From NCBI RefSeq assembly GCF_037975245.1, contig NC_092567.1:12664876-12728875 (forward strand): a stretch of DNA of 64,000 nt, in the 5' to 3' direction. The notes under the pieces are model-generated. The model ran no database searches. It saw nothing but the letters and a program-made list of their open reading frames with translations, and was not told the DNA's origin. This document shows, piece after piece, positions 1 through 64,000 of this stretch (positions are counted from its first letter, which is position 1; each line of letters begins with the position of its first letter). Both the position numbers and the translations under genes were made by a program. This DNA comes from Apostichopus japonicus. Taxonomy: Eukaryota; Echinodermata; Holothuroidea; Aspidochirotida; Stichopodidae.

Positions 1-370
1 CATCCGTAGATTCACTCTAAGGAGAATAGCGCCTCATCAGGCCACGTATTCAGTGGACGGTGGCTGCAAGCATGCCGGTCGCAGTGAGTGTAACCCCTCT
101 GGCCAAAGGCAAGGATTCACGCACGCCACCTAGTACGCTTCTGGTCGATTTGACCGACCCTCTGCGCATCCTCCCGGGTTCTTTTGCGACAACAAGGGAG
201 ACATGGTACGGGATCCTAGGCCACAAAAAAGCACCATGCCACAGCCAGAGGTATTATCGCCAGAGGCCTGTCTTGAACCCTAGCCACGATTTACACGACC
301 GACGAGGAATGAGTCTTTCGTCACCCTCTATAGCATCGGCCACCACATCAGCTAGAAAATTATATGGTTG
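1..370. other. GC-richer block of unknown origin
   Basis: The first 370 bases are clearly richer in G and C than the following 3 kb and carry a 103-codon open frame on the plus strand (60-371) that I do not recognise. The composition break suggests the edge of a mobile element or another unit extending left of the window. No domain, repeat terminus or splice pattern supports a gene. Confidence 0.25.
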
Positions 371-439
371 AATTAATATATCAAGACTTCAGCGTCGATT
401 GATGAAAGAGAAAAATAAATTTTTAAACGTGTATAATCA

Positions 440-505
440 TTGATGGATTCGAACTCAGGTCATCAGGTTACCAGTCCACTGCTCTACCCTCTGAACCATT
501 TGAAG
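440..505 (-). repeat. tRNA-derived SINE or decayed tRNA
   Basis: On the minus strand there is a recognisable A-box/D-arm (GGTTCAGAGGGTAGAGCA; the GTTC and GAGC arms pair) and a B-box (GAGTTCGAATCC) at tRNA-like spacing. The anticodon and T stems do not pair, so it is not a working tRNA. A SINE head or pseudo-tRNA is likely. Confidence 0.5.
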
Positions 506-3500
506 AGTTAACTTTTAACGAGCTTAAATTGGTATTATTGGTTGGATACAATATATTGGTAACAGTGAACGACACTGCCTTTAAAGAAATCTCTATTCAT
601 CCTGTTTTACTCTCATTAGAACAACATATCTGAATATATTTATTAACAAGAAGCTCACGCTTGTCTTTGTTTACATTGCAGCAAGCAGTAAGAATGTCGT
701 TTCCTTCCAAGACGTAAATGTACAATAGGCTTATGCCCCGATACTATCGATGACTTCGAAGCAAGCAGTATAAGAAAACGGATTCCGTGAAATCTTCTTA
801 TTCACAATTAAAAGGATGCTTAAGATTATGCTCGCAAGAGAGAGGTATTGCTGTAAGTTGTGTTCTTTTACAACTATATTCTATGCAGACAATCATGAAC
901 TGTAGTAAGCCTGAAATTTCAACAAACAATACCTATTCACATTTCAGTACCGTTTTGAATAAGGAAGGGACAATGCTTATTAAGTCAAACACGTTAACTA
1001 CATGTGACTAACCTTATTTAGGGATCTGAATGGCTAAAAATAGCACGGTTATTAGAAACCCGAAAATGGATTCATAGGATTTTGAGTTTATACAAGTAGA
1101 TTTCGGAAACACGGGGATCGGGAATTCGTCAACTACAACTTCTTTGTTTAGTCCGCAGTGACTTGATGTGCTTATTGATCCTCTGAAACTGCGGCATTTG
1201 TGTGTATAGGTCCCCCCTCCCACCCCAAATGACTGTGTTCCACAGATATACAGATAGGTGTATTTAGCTTAATACAAAATATTAGAATCATCTTTATAAA
1301 CATCAAATTTTGATCGATTAGCAGCCAATTTGATCACGTCGTTTACAATTATTGCATTTTGAAAGACTGAATGGTATTGAGGTTGGGACGGTGACGAGGA
1401 CGGGGGTTGGATGTTTTAATAGCTTTTATATGTGCAATACAAGTCAACACTCTGACATGGTCGACTACATCAACAGCTATAATCACTCATCATATAAAAC
1501 ATAAGTTATAGGAGGCAATAGCATCCCTTTCATGGTCATAGCTACCCTCCCTTCACCGCCGCCCCTCCTTCCCATACCATTTGCCGGTACGTTACTGAAC
1601 CATGAACATTGTATATTAGATCTCTATGACAATGAAATATTTAATTGCATAAGTTTCCGATGAACAGAATAAAGATAAAGTTCCTCCTTCTTTTGCTGAT
1701 TTGAAAAGAGGTATATGAATCGCCTCTCATATAGAGTATGGGTTTGAAAATTAATCCAAAACGCATCCAGAACTCTGCTTTACTTTTACTTCATCACCCG
1801 TGACCAAATTTATTCATGCAACTTATTGAATATTGAAAAAACATCATGTTACAAAGTATTCGTTGAGCTGTTGTAAGTCTGAATCATGAAAAGAAAGGAA
1901 TAAACCAATGCGCACATGTGAACTATAGAAACATTCTTTGCATTTCCTTTCAAGTCATTGGAGGATTAGAGATTACGTTGATCCAAGAATTCTACTCAAT
2001 GAAATGGGAGGAATGCTAAAAGGGAAATCATTCTTGTAAGAAATTCCAACTGAAAATAAACACTCTATGCATGCTGCTTGATTCTTTCTATGGATTTAAA
2101 ATAAACGAAATTAGATCGAAAGAAAGTGAATAATACAACCGTGGAGCTATAACCGTGGGCCACCTCTTTTCAATCTTTCAATCGCATGAACTACGATTGG
2201 CAGGGGCTCACTATAGTGGGGATTCTCCCTAGCAGAGATTCTCCCATTGTGCGAATGAGTGAGGGGTATACTAATGTACGTAACCATGGTAATAGGAACT
2301 GGTATTACCATTGGCTAACAAGCAAATGTGTCACGCTCACGCAAATGCATGATAAGCAATTATTGGCTTGTTATCAACTTGAATCGTACTATTGTTCCAA
2401 ATAAGTTGACAAAGAAATAGAGAATTCTTGTATCTAAGGTTACAATTGAAATTTAACAGATAGTAGTAAACTTTGCATATGTAAGACATGATCCCGCCAG
2501 AAAGAATTCAAATCACCGAAATATTTATCCTAACACACCGACACACACTCAGACAACGCACGCACACAAAATTATTTGTGATAACGTATTTAATGATGTA
2601 TTTTGTTTACTGTTTGAATGGGTACATCTTTGATAATATTACCGTCTCGTTTCAATCTGCCCGACGTTTCACTGAGTGACGTCACGCATTAAATTGTTAT
2701 CAGACACCTTATTTTTTTGAGTATCCTTTTAATGTGTTTCTGTCAGGATGTTTAGAATTCAACGCCAAAAAAAAATGCAGTTTTCACATTACCACGTGTG
2801 ATTGAACAATCTGATAGAAATTTTACCAGAAAATTTCACTTTCTGTCAAAGCCGACGTAATTGTAAATAAACAAACTTTTAAAACCAGAATTCATTTTTC
2901 ATATCCGGGCTGATTTCGGACATAATTTTGTTACGTAACTAACCTGGCTGTACATTTCGAAGCGGTTATAGATAGATCATCTATAAAGGAGGTCGATTCG
3001 TCTCCAAGTTATTTGCTAAAAAACATCCCAATAACATACCAAACGTTTTTGAATAACAGTTGGGAGAGGTGAGGTTGCCAGAAGCCCCCCCCCCATACAC
3101 ACCCTCCCCTCCCCGTCTCCTCTCTCTGTACAACTGTACGGTGGGCCGGTGGGCTGGGAAGCCTGGTAAAAAATTACAGCCAATTTTCACAGTAGTTAAT
3201 AGAATACAGACGGGCTGTGTAGAAATGTTTTTTTTAACTGTGGGAATCGGCTCATGAAATCACCAATTTAGTTAGTCTGTTAGTTCGTAACAAAAGAACG
3301 TGCAACTAGCAACCGTTCCGTGCTAATGGATTTAATTTAGGCATTTTTCAATTTTTTCAAGCATGTTGTCACAAAATGCTTGAAAAAACTAAATAAAATC
3401 CAGTCTAAACCATATATTTTTGTCTATTATATTTTTGTTTACGTTTTTCTTTTCTTCAGTTTAATCAAGTGTTGCTTCTGGAAAATGATTTTTGGGACAT

Positions 3501-3740
3501 TTTTAAAGGATTATTGTAACCTACAAAATTGAGAAATATAGCACCATTTTGCATCTTAACTTCAAAAAACTTTCAATGGGACCCTTCCCACAGGACGGCG
3601 ATCACTATGTACGTAGCATATCAATGAATAATGGGCCGGTCTAGGTGGAAAATGCCCAGGCCAGTTTTAAAACCCAGTCCGCCTCTGAATACATCTCACT
3701 AACGAATTGCTTCAATTAATAATCATTGTTATAAAAAAAA
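506..3740. other. AT-rich spacer, no gene seen
   Basis: Apart from short low-complexity runs (an AC-rich stretch near 2530-2570 and a C/T-rich stretch at 3085-3125) I see no coding signal, RNA gene or element boundary. Open frames are all under 75 codons and dispersed in every frame. Confidence 0.5.
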
Positions 3741-4148
3741 GTTAGGTAGTGCGATACCTATCATGAAATAGAGCAATGTCTCTTCTATCACTTTATTGAT
3801 GTTTGATATCGGTTATATTACTTCTAGCTTCGCCAAAGTTTCGATTGCAAACAAATAATTATATTTATGATTGTAATAAATTCCACTACAGCGTGTACAA
3901 ACTACCGTTACAACTCAATGAATAACGAAATGTTTAAATATAATTATCTTTATTTATAGAAATAGTTAGGTAGTGCGATGTACATCACGTAATAGGGCAA
4001 AGTCTTTTCTATCACTCTATTAATGTTTGATAGAGGTGACATATCTTCGCCAAAATTTCGATTGACAAAGTTTATTTTATTTTTGTTTGTGTTAAATTCC
4101 AGTACAGCATGTATAATTATCGTTACAAATCATTCACTTACTGAAACG
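3741..4148. repeat. Imperfect tandem duplication of about 225 bp
   Basis: GTTAGGTAGTGCGAT begins at about 3741 and again at about 3965. Both copies then run through TCTATCACT, TTCGCCAAA, TTTCGATTG and AATTCCA to GAAAYGTTTA. The second copy is interrupted by the hAT element at 4157-4524 and resumes with ATTATCTTTATTTATAGAAA, also present in copy one. Confidence 0.8.
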
Positions 4149-4156
4149 TTTATATT

Positions 4157-4524
4157 CAGTGGCGTAGGAAGGTACTTTGGAGGGAGGGGGCTGAAGACTG
4201 ACGGCCGGCCTGGGGGAGGGGTCTAAGGGGAGGGGGTGTCCCCTCCCCCTTTGGATTTGTTTTGCATTTCCAGGTGGCCTCAGATGCAATTTCGTGCAAT
4301 ATAGCACACTTCAACCCACCCACTCCATTTTGTAAATAATTTTGCATTTTCACCTGGCCTTAGATGCAATTTGGTGCTCCAAATGAGATTTTTTTCTCAT
4401 TTGGAAATGAAAAAAGGGGCTTTCTGACTTGTGAAGCGGGGGAAGGGGGGCGGAATGATACTTCCGCCCCTCCATTTTTTCACTGGGGGGCTGTCGCCCC
4501 CAGCCCCCGGTTCCTACGCCCTTG
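4157..4524. mobile_element. Non-autonomous hAT element (MITE), copy 1
   Basis: This is 368 bp with termini CAGTGGCGTAGGAA and TTCCTACGCCCTTG, inverted repeats of CARKGGCGTAGGAA, flanked by the 8-bp direct repeat TTTATATT (4149-4156 and 4525-4532). The 8-bp duplication and CAG-type terminus fit hAT. It has no transposase. The uninterrupted relative of its target is present in the first copy of the tandem duplication. A second copy lies inverted at 6507-6879. Confidence 0.88.
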
Positions 4525-4532
4525 TTTATATT

Positions 4533-6180
4533 TAATTATCTTTATTTATAGAAATCTAAACATTTTCTGACCAAACGTCACCCCAGCTACAGTTGGTCCA
4601 GTCCCACATAAAGGCTTGCTGATATATTTTACTGACATTTCTGTATGTTATAGTGCTATGGTCACCCTTACACATCTGCTGCTTGTATTATCTTCTATAT
4701 AAGTAAAATCAAAAGGAAAATGATAACCGATTCTGATATGAGGAACAATAACATTTCTAACTAGCGTTTCTTCCGTTGTATATATGATCTAGCATGGAGT
4801 TGGTAGTTTCCGAGACTCTGGTTGGTTGATTCAACACTTACTTCAAATTAATAAACACACATTATTATTCGCAGGTATTGTTACCCACTACCAACATGTC
4901 GAGATTAAAATCACTATATATATTCACGATATATCATGGCAAAAACTGTACGGCATGTTAAGCATATTATGGAAGGAGCTTATACAATCTTCCTTGGCAT
5001 TTGGAGGAAGGTAGATTAAAACTAAAAGTATAATTTTAGAATAAACAGGCCTAATTTCCATCCAGATAACCTCAATATTTTCTACTTCAAACTTCTTACG
5101 ACGTAATAACGCGGTGATATTATCAACAAAAATAACAAGACCGCTCCTTCGTTTCCAAACACTGCCTCTTTGAATAATGTTATCATCCTGTAAGGCTTAT
5201 CTGATGAACAAAGTAATTTTCATTTAAGGACTCAGTTATTGCTAGAATGTTGACAACTGCGTTACTTTGTACGAGGAAGATTCCAAGCTGATCAATCTTA
5301 GGATGTAAATGATTTATATTAATAAAACCTATTTGCAGTCCATTGTTTCCTATATTCGTAGTTTTAAAAGAGTAAAAAGAGTTGTTTACAAACTCTTGCT
5401 CGGAGCGGAAAAGCTATCGATTCTCTCATCAATGGTTGACGCTAAAGAATGATTTTTGCGAAGATCAAACTTTCATGACACAGCTGTCTTCTTGGCCAGC
5501 ATCCTAGCAGTACAAACAGACTCTGTGATATCTGACTCCACATAGGCTATATTCTACAATTTACAGGTACGTCAAACCGGCAACCACCGGTGGTATGGTT
5601 GCGTTCTTCAATATGTAGCATCCGCTTTGGAAACTTATCGTGATCGTCGGTGGCAATGCCGTTGCTATATAAGGACCGCTGAATCTGGAGAATTGTGGTT
5701 GGTCTCTAAAAAATTTGTAATGGTAGTCATCCGGCCTATCGGTTAAGTCTCCTATCACGCCAGTCGTAGTTTCGATAGGCTGTATACTGTGTGATTAAGA
5801 TAGGCGTTGCCTTATTAGGGGCCGTGCATCGATCGAAAAGCCCGGTCGGGCGCGGAGACAAATAGGCCCAATAGCGGTGAACTTTTCGCGAAGATTTGAG
5901 TTTCCCGTTTGTTCAGGTGAACGCCATAAAGGGTGTGAAAAGTCATAGTCCCCATCCCCATACAATCAAAAATACTTTAGATTATCAAGAAAACCAGTCA
6001 AGTTTACAGGACAACTCTTTCAGATGAGAATTGAAAGGATGGACTGGGAACCTGGTCGCCACTGCAGGGTCAGGGGCCGAAATGTAAAGCTTGGGGATAT
6101 AGAATAAAGTCATACAATGTCGTCTAGAGTCATTCTGCGGCCGATGTAAGGTGACCGGATGTTTCGGATTTTCGGGAATT
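4533..6180. other. Spacer, no gene seen
   Basis: The sequence is AT-rich to about 5500. It then has a more mixed composition from 5560 to 6140, with no open frame over 65 codons. The 5560-6140 part may be eroded transposon sequence next to the reverse transcriptase fragment, but I cannot identify it. Confidence 0.4.
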
Positions 6181-6351
6181 TTCTTAATACTGTTTGCACT
6201 ACTCTATGCAGACGATACTATTGTATTAGTTGAAAGTGAGATCGAACTTCAAAATGCACTTGATGGAGTCAAAACGTATCGCGATACCTGGCACATGAGT
6301 GGACACGCAGCTAAAGCTAATGTAGTTGTATTTTGAAGGGGAAAAGTAGGC
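6181..6351 (+). pseudogene. Fragment of non-LTR retrotransposon reverse transcriptase
   Basis: The plus-strand frame reads FALLYADDTIVLVESEIELQ and NALDGVKTYRDTW, followed by KANVVVF, a stop and RGK. The L-Y-A-D-D motif with the following [IV]-[VL]-L-x-x-S-E-x-E-L-Q helix is the catalytic palm of LINE-type reverse transcriptases. Only about 55 codons remain and a TGA interrupts them, so this is a dead fragment; the clade is not assignable. Confidence 0.85.
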
Positions 6352-6506
6352 TTAATGTCAGGTCCCTCGGAGTGCGCGAGGACGGCTTCTTTGAACTACT
6401 TGTTTACTTCTAAGATCTCCGGATGGACTAGCATTTGTGCTTTCTCACGCCAATTTATAATGTATTATATTGTTTTGGCTCTCTATTACAACGCTACATT
6501 TATGTC

Positions 6507-6879
6507 CAAGGGCGTAGGAACCGGGGGGCTGGGGGGGGGGGGGGGCGCCAGCCCCCCAGTGAAAAATATGGGGGGCGGAAGTATCGTTCCGCCCCCCCGC
6601 TCCGCAAGTCAGAAAACCCCTTTTTCATTTCCAAATGAGAAAAAAATCTCATTTGAAGCACCAAATTGCATCTAAGGCCAGGTGAAAATGCAAAATTCTT
6701 TACAAATGGAGTGGGTGTTGAAGTGTGCTATATTGCACCAAATTGCATCTGAGGCCACCTGGAAATGCAAAAAAAAATCCAAAGGGGAGGGGGACACCCC
6801 CTCCCCTTAGACCCCTCCCCAGGCCGGCCATCAGTCTTCAGCCCCCCCCCCCACTCAAAAGTACCTTCCTACGCCACTG
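6507..6879. mobile_element. Non-autonomous hAT element (MITE), copy 2, inverted relative to copy 1
   Basis: This is 373 bp with termini CAAGGGCGTAGGAA and TTCCTACGCCACTG, flanked by the 8-bp direct repeat TTTATGTC (6499-6506 and 6880-6887). Its interior is the reverse complement of copy 1 with scattered differences. It includes a run of about 15 G that pairs with nearby C-rich sequence. Confidence 0.9.
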
Positions 6880-6887
6880 TTTATGTC

Positions 6888-8254
6888 AAAAGAGGTCAAG
6901 TTTACAATGACGCGTGATGTTATATTACTATCTTAGGACACTTGTATCTTGGCGTATTCTTATCAGCTCACGTTTTAGATAATGGCTCCCATTGGTTAGT
7001 TTTAGCAATGAGGTCATCACCTTAATATAGTGTGTTTAGGTGTCGCACCACAATTAATTGCTCCATTGACTTACACACTAAAGTCGTCACTTTCCAAGGC
7101 AGATAAAGCATAGATAGAAGTTTTCAACTGACATGTCCTACCCACCATATCATAGCTGATCGCTTGGGCTATCATAAAATAAACTTTTGCCACCTTGACA
7201 AGTTTAGATTTTGAGCTCAACATTTAACAGTGCTCCCCAACCCATCTGTTGCTGCGGAATCTTCTTGTTTCACACAAGATTTTCTAAAATACCTTAAATT
7301 ACCTTCAATCCTCAAGTTTGATAGACCATCAGGAGTTTATTTCATCCGCTTCAACATCCTTGCATTGAAAAGAATGGTGATGACTTGGAAAATTTAAAAT
7401 AAAATAAATACTGTAGGTGACTTTAGGGCTATTTTCCGAAAGGGTTGACCTCTCAGGCGGACGTGCACAGCTTTAACTCTGGTGTGATACCTTTAGATTC
7501 AATGTCAGCAGATGTTACTTGTATGTGAGCAATGATAAATTATCAGATTAAGGATGGCTTCAGGCAGAGAATTAAGTTCACTTTTGCAGGCTGTTAAAAA
7601 CTTACTGCTATCAACACAGGATGTATTTCGATGCTTTGGAGAAACGATAGTGTAAATATGCTAGGCTCATCACTTAAAATGTTGGATCAACTTAGTCCAA
7701 CACACATACCATAATTAGGTCAGTGCCTCAGATGCAATGCAAAACTATATGTGAAAACAGGAATCTTACCGCATCAACTGACATGTTAACAGTGTATTCA
7801 AATGACATGTTAACAGTGTATTATAAATTTGCCCACAGTGTTTCAATGTCTTTCAAGGGTGCTGTCATTCATATGAAATTAAAAAAACATGATTTAATTG
7901 TGTTATCATAATTTAGTAAACAATGAAGCATCATTAACATTTAGACCTACACCGAGGAGCTGTTAGCCACATATGCTTCAATTTGTTGTTGTCTGCATTT
8001 ATTACAATATTTATTTTCTGTAATGGAGATGGTTTTTCCAAATGTTGACTCTTGCACCTTGCATATTGCACCTTGTTACATGACAGAATGCATTGGTTTC
8101 ATTGTCAGTGCTGTTATTAAACATTCTATATTGAAGATATGAAAGTAATAACAAAAAGAATTAAAGTTTTATGATCCTAATGGCACTATGACAGAGTTAC
8201 AAAACGACAACTCCAAGATATGACTTTCAGACTAGGATCTCTCACATATTTTTC
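6888..8254. other. AT-rich spacer, no gene seen
   Basis: I see no coding similarity. The only local structure is a short direct repeat of GACATGTTAACAGTGTATT at about 7780-7822. Confidence 0.45.
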
Positions 8255-8258
8255 TTAA

Positions 8259-8616
8259 AGGCATTGAAGACTCACCCCAAACCGCATGCGGCCGTCTGAA
8301 AAAGTTAACTTTCTGTTGCTTGCAAGTGATGTTTTGTTCGTGTCGCTACAAAATGCAGACAGTAATGAAACATGATACCTTGTTATCTTTAGCTGGACCT
8401 GAAATGTCCATCATTGTATAGTTTATACACTGTGCTGTGGGTATTGACCGCAGCTGTGTGTATTGACTGTACACTATAGTGTCTAATTATCGAAGGTAGT
8501 AAGCTGTGTGTGTATATTCTGGGATCGACGTTGGTGTCACTTCTGTTACACCTCATTCGAAACTAGGTCAGATTACCGGCATTAGACGTTTCTTTTTGCG
8601 CGAGTCTTCACACCCT
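8259..8616. mobile_element. TTAA-flanked inverted-repeat element
   Basis: This is 358 bp, bounded by TTAA at 8255-8258 and 8617-8620. The ends are AGGCATTGAAGACTC and GAGTCTTCACACCCT, imperfect inverted repeats. TTAA target duplication is typical of piggyBac and Kolobok elements. No transposase is present, so it would be non-autonomous. Confidence 0.6.
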
Positions 8617-8790
8617 TTAAATGTTTGGGGGAACTGTAGATCAAAGAATACTGTCTTATAAGCTAAAGATATTGGTTGTAGGGCTTGTGTCTCCTTAAAT
8701 GAATATTGTGCCATGTGCAAAGATTGGTAAGAATCCATAGTAACAAACAGATGAAGTAAAATATGAGATAGTTTGGTTAAGCATTCCTTT

Positions 8791-8796
8791 TTTATT
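8791..8796 (-). terminator. Candidate polyadenylation signal AATAAA
   Basis: TTTATT on the plus strand reads AATAAA on the minus strand, about 2.1 kb downstream of the CKAP5 stop. I found no AATAAA or ATTAAA on the minus strand between it and the stop codon. Confidence 0.35.
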
Positions 8797-8986
8797 AACC
8801 TCCTGGAGGGTGTATATTATAATAATAGCTATAATACAATATTTGCATTAGCATTTATGAAACAACAAAGCATAACACTAAATACACATTCATGTGAAAT
8901 GGGTCTGTTACAAACACAGTAAACTATTGTAAATCAAGTTCTTTTCTTTTTACTCTCTTTCAATATTTTCAATCTGTTGCCAACTT

Positions 8987-9142
8987 TCTTTAAGAGATGA
9001 TGTATTCTGGTAGTTACAATACTCCAGTGCGTTATCATTGACTGTTATATTGACTAACACACCATCTTTAAGAGATGATGTATTTTGATAGTTACAATAC
9101 TCCAGTGTGTTATCATTGACTGTTATATAGACTGACACAGCA
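8987..9142. repeat. 78-bp tandem duplication
   Basis: Two copies of a unit containing TTTAAGAGATGATGTATT, GTTACAATACTCCAGTG and TTATCATTGACTGTTATAT are offset by 78 bp. Because 78 is divisible by three, one minus-strand frame stays open through both. Confidence 0.85.
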
Positions 9143-9691
9143 TGGTCCACTACTGAGCAGGGTTTTCTATCACTGAAATTAATTTGAGAGTCCATGATCA
9201 TCCAACAAAACTAAAACGCTTTTGCAAATGTGTTAGCAATTTGATATACAAACAACACTATAGAAGTTCCAAGGCAATGGTTCCATGTCAATAGGCTTTA
9301 CTGTGTGAATACTCCTTTACTGTGAAGTGCTGTTAAGCAACTACTTAAGCACAACACAATATCATTCTATCAACTTATCTTAACTTGCTAAAGTATTTGA
9401 ATTCCATGAAGCATTACCTTAAGTAGAGTTTATCAATTCCAGGCAAACCTAATAACACCACCATAAGCATACACTGCAGTATGTTTGTGATATTTCATAA
9501 TATCTTTCAAATAATTTGAGTTTCTTATTGCAATATAATGCAGGTTATCTAACCTGTTAAGTATGATAATAATATCATTTTACAACTGTACACCTCAATT
9601 AAAAAGGCATTTATGCACAAGAAGTGTTAAGAATCTATAAGTGATCAGTTTGGTTCTTTACATGCAATTCTTAATATTAAGAATCTTTAAA

Positions 9692-9921
9692 TTAATGTGT
9701 CAAATAAACTCTGCAGTAGCTTCTTAGATATTAATGTATCAAATAATCTCTGCAGTAGCTTCTTACATTAATGTACCACATAATCTCTGCAGTAGCTTCT
9801 TACATTAATGTATCACATAAACTCTGCAGTTTCTTCTTAGATTAATGTAACAAATACACTCACCAGTAGCATCTTAAATTAATGTATCAATTTATCAAAT
9901 AAACTCTGCAGTAGTTTCTAA
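9692..9921. repeat. About 43-bp minisatellite, roughly 6 diverged copies
   Basis: The unit contains TTAATGTATCAAATAA and CTCTGCAGTAGCTTCTTA. Copies differ by substitutions and small indels, so the array is old. It lies in the presumed 3' UTR. Confidence 0.8.
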
Positions 9922-10888
9922 GATGTAGCCTTTCATGCAATTTGATGTATTCACTTATAATTGAACACTAGATTTCATAGCATTATATTTTGGTTGTGAT
10001 ATTCAAGTAGACCGATCCTATACAGAAGTTAGGTGGAATGGAAAGTTAATTCACACTCTAGCAGTAAAAGCTGTAATATGATTTATCCCAGTCCAACCAA
10101 AATTGCTTGTAGCAAGATAAGGTAAATTCAGAGAAAGTCTGATAAATTGATAAGACCGAAGAGTCATCTCTCCATATTCTCCAATCAAGGAGGACATTAA
10201 TAGGACCATCATGGTAACATTTCTTGCATATATTCAACAGCTGACTCAAGTGCTCTTAAGTATTCATTAACTTCACCTGACAAGGTATTATTTGAGTAAA
10301 ATCAATCGTGAATTAAACTGAGACATTCCTGTAAGTAGCTAAAATATAAAAGGATGTATAAACTTGTTTTGTACCATTAATGGAGAACATGTCAGCAATC
10401 TTGTAAGCTACACCTTGTGAATATTTAACAGCATAAAGAGTGAAGCATAGCTGGAAGAATATCAATATTACCTAATTAAGATCAAAAGATAACTTTGCAA
10501 CATGTTTGTACAGAAGTAAATGTTCATGTTTCTGACAAACTAACACTCCCGAAACCACAATATAAGCAAACCCTCACTAGCTGCATGATTGATAATATTG
10601 ATAAAGTACAAACACTCAGGCATGTCACAGGAAGCATTGAATGAAGTGATTGACATATCTTATAGTTCACCAATTTTGTCAAATAACACAACATATATGT
10701 ATGAATGTTCAAAGTCTGTTGTAAGATATGACTATTCAACAATGAAGATACACCACAAGCAAGTAGCTGTGCACAACAGCAATCAAACTATTCATCATAC
10801 TTCCTCAAAGCCACCTCCTTGGAAACATTTCTTTCCAGCAATTTAGATATTTCATTCACAAGTTGTTGGTAGCAGCTGATTGGTCAGT

Positions 10889-63892
<53,004 letters not shown>

Positions 63893-64000
63893 CTGTTGAA
63901 GAGACAAATTGTGAAAAGTATAGAATTAATGGCAGCGTCTCAGTTGTTACCTGGATCTTGAAATCATTTTATTGAACCAAAGGTAGATGCTTATCATTTG

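Larger units (their letters stand above)
8771..10888 (-). other. CKAP5: Probable CKAP5 3' untranslated region
   Basis: The stretch from the stop codon to a few bases past the first minus-strand AATAAA I could find (8791-8796) is about 2.1 kb, AT-rich and without coding similarity. It contains a 78-bp two-copy repeat (about 8987-9142) and a run of about 43-bp repeats (9692-9921). An 83-codon open frame at 8950-9201 is just the 78-bp duplication read through. The extent is inferred only from the poly(A) signal. Confidence 0.4.

Noticed and set aside
1-60. Hammerhead-ribozyme-like CTGATGAG on the minus strand
   Set aside because: No GAAA core partner or flanking stems at the right spacing.
3060-3257. 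Overlapping frames on both strands with Pro-rich peptides
   Set aside because: They arise from a C/T-rich low-complexity stretch; no other gene evidence.
8950-9201. 83-codon minus-strand frame as a small gene
   Set aside because: It consists mainly of a 78-bp duplication in the presumed CKAP5 3' UTR and resembles no protein I know.

Overview
This is a piece of an animal nuclear genome. It is AT-rich, with small exons and large introns bounded by GT-AG splice sites, plus abundant short DNA transposons and minisatellites. No bacterial-type gene organisation is present. Protein similarity, intron density and the transposon styles suggest a marine invertebrate deuterostome. An echinoderm, perhaps a sea cucumber, is my best guess, but that rests on recollection and was not searched.

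One gene dominates. The minus strand from 10889 to beyond 63892 encodes most of an XMAP215/ch-TOG/CKAP5 microtubule polymerase. I traced 34 coding exons by hand. All junction phases agree and together they give 5,148 nt, i.e. 1,715 residues plus a stop. The window starts inside TOG2 and then covers TOG3, TOG4, TOG5, the C-terminal TOG-like (TOG6) region, the TACC-binding helical domain and the extreme C-terminus. TOG1, the start of TOG2 and the promoter lie past position 64000. The 3' UTR probably runs down to about 8770, where a minus-strand AATAAA is seen at 8791-8796.

The introns are loaded with tandem arrays: about sixteen minisatellites with units of 15 to about 157 bp and from 3 to about 70 copies. 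By my coordinate arithmetic they occupy roughly a third of the transcription unit. Several arrays grow out of exon-intron junctions. The arrays at 59640-63558, 53552-54839 and 24911-25148 each replicate the 5' splice site of the exon they abut, and 41702-41889 duplicates a 3' splice site with part of its exon. This is the most unusual feature of the window.

Positions 1-8770 lie downstream of the gene. I see no intact gene there, only a tRNA-derived fragment, a non-LTR reverse transcriptase fragment, two oppositely oriented copies of a short hAT element with 8-bp target duplications, a TTAA-flanked element and an imperfect tandem duplication. Other elements sit in introns: short hAT elements at 40047-40478 and 17311, a 676-bp element at 20781-21456, a decayed hAT remnant at about 29560-30881, and a 243-bp inverted-repeat element inserted inside a minisatellite at 53794-54036.
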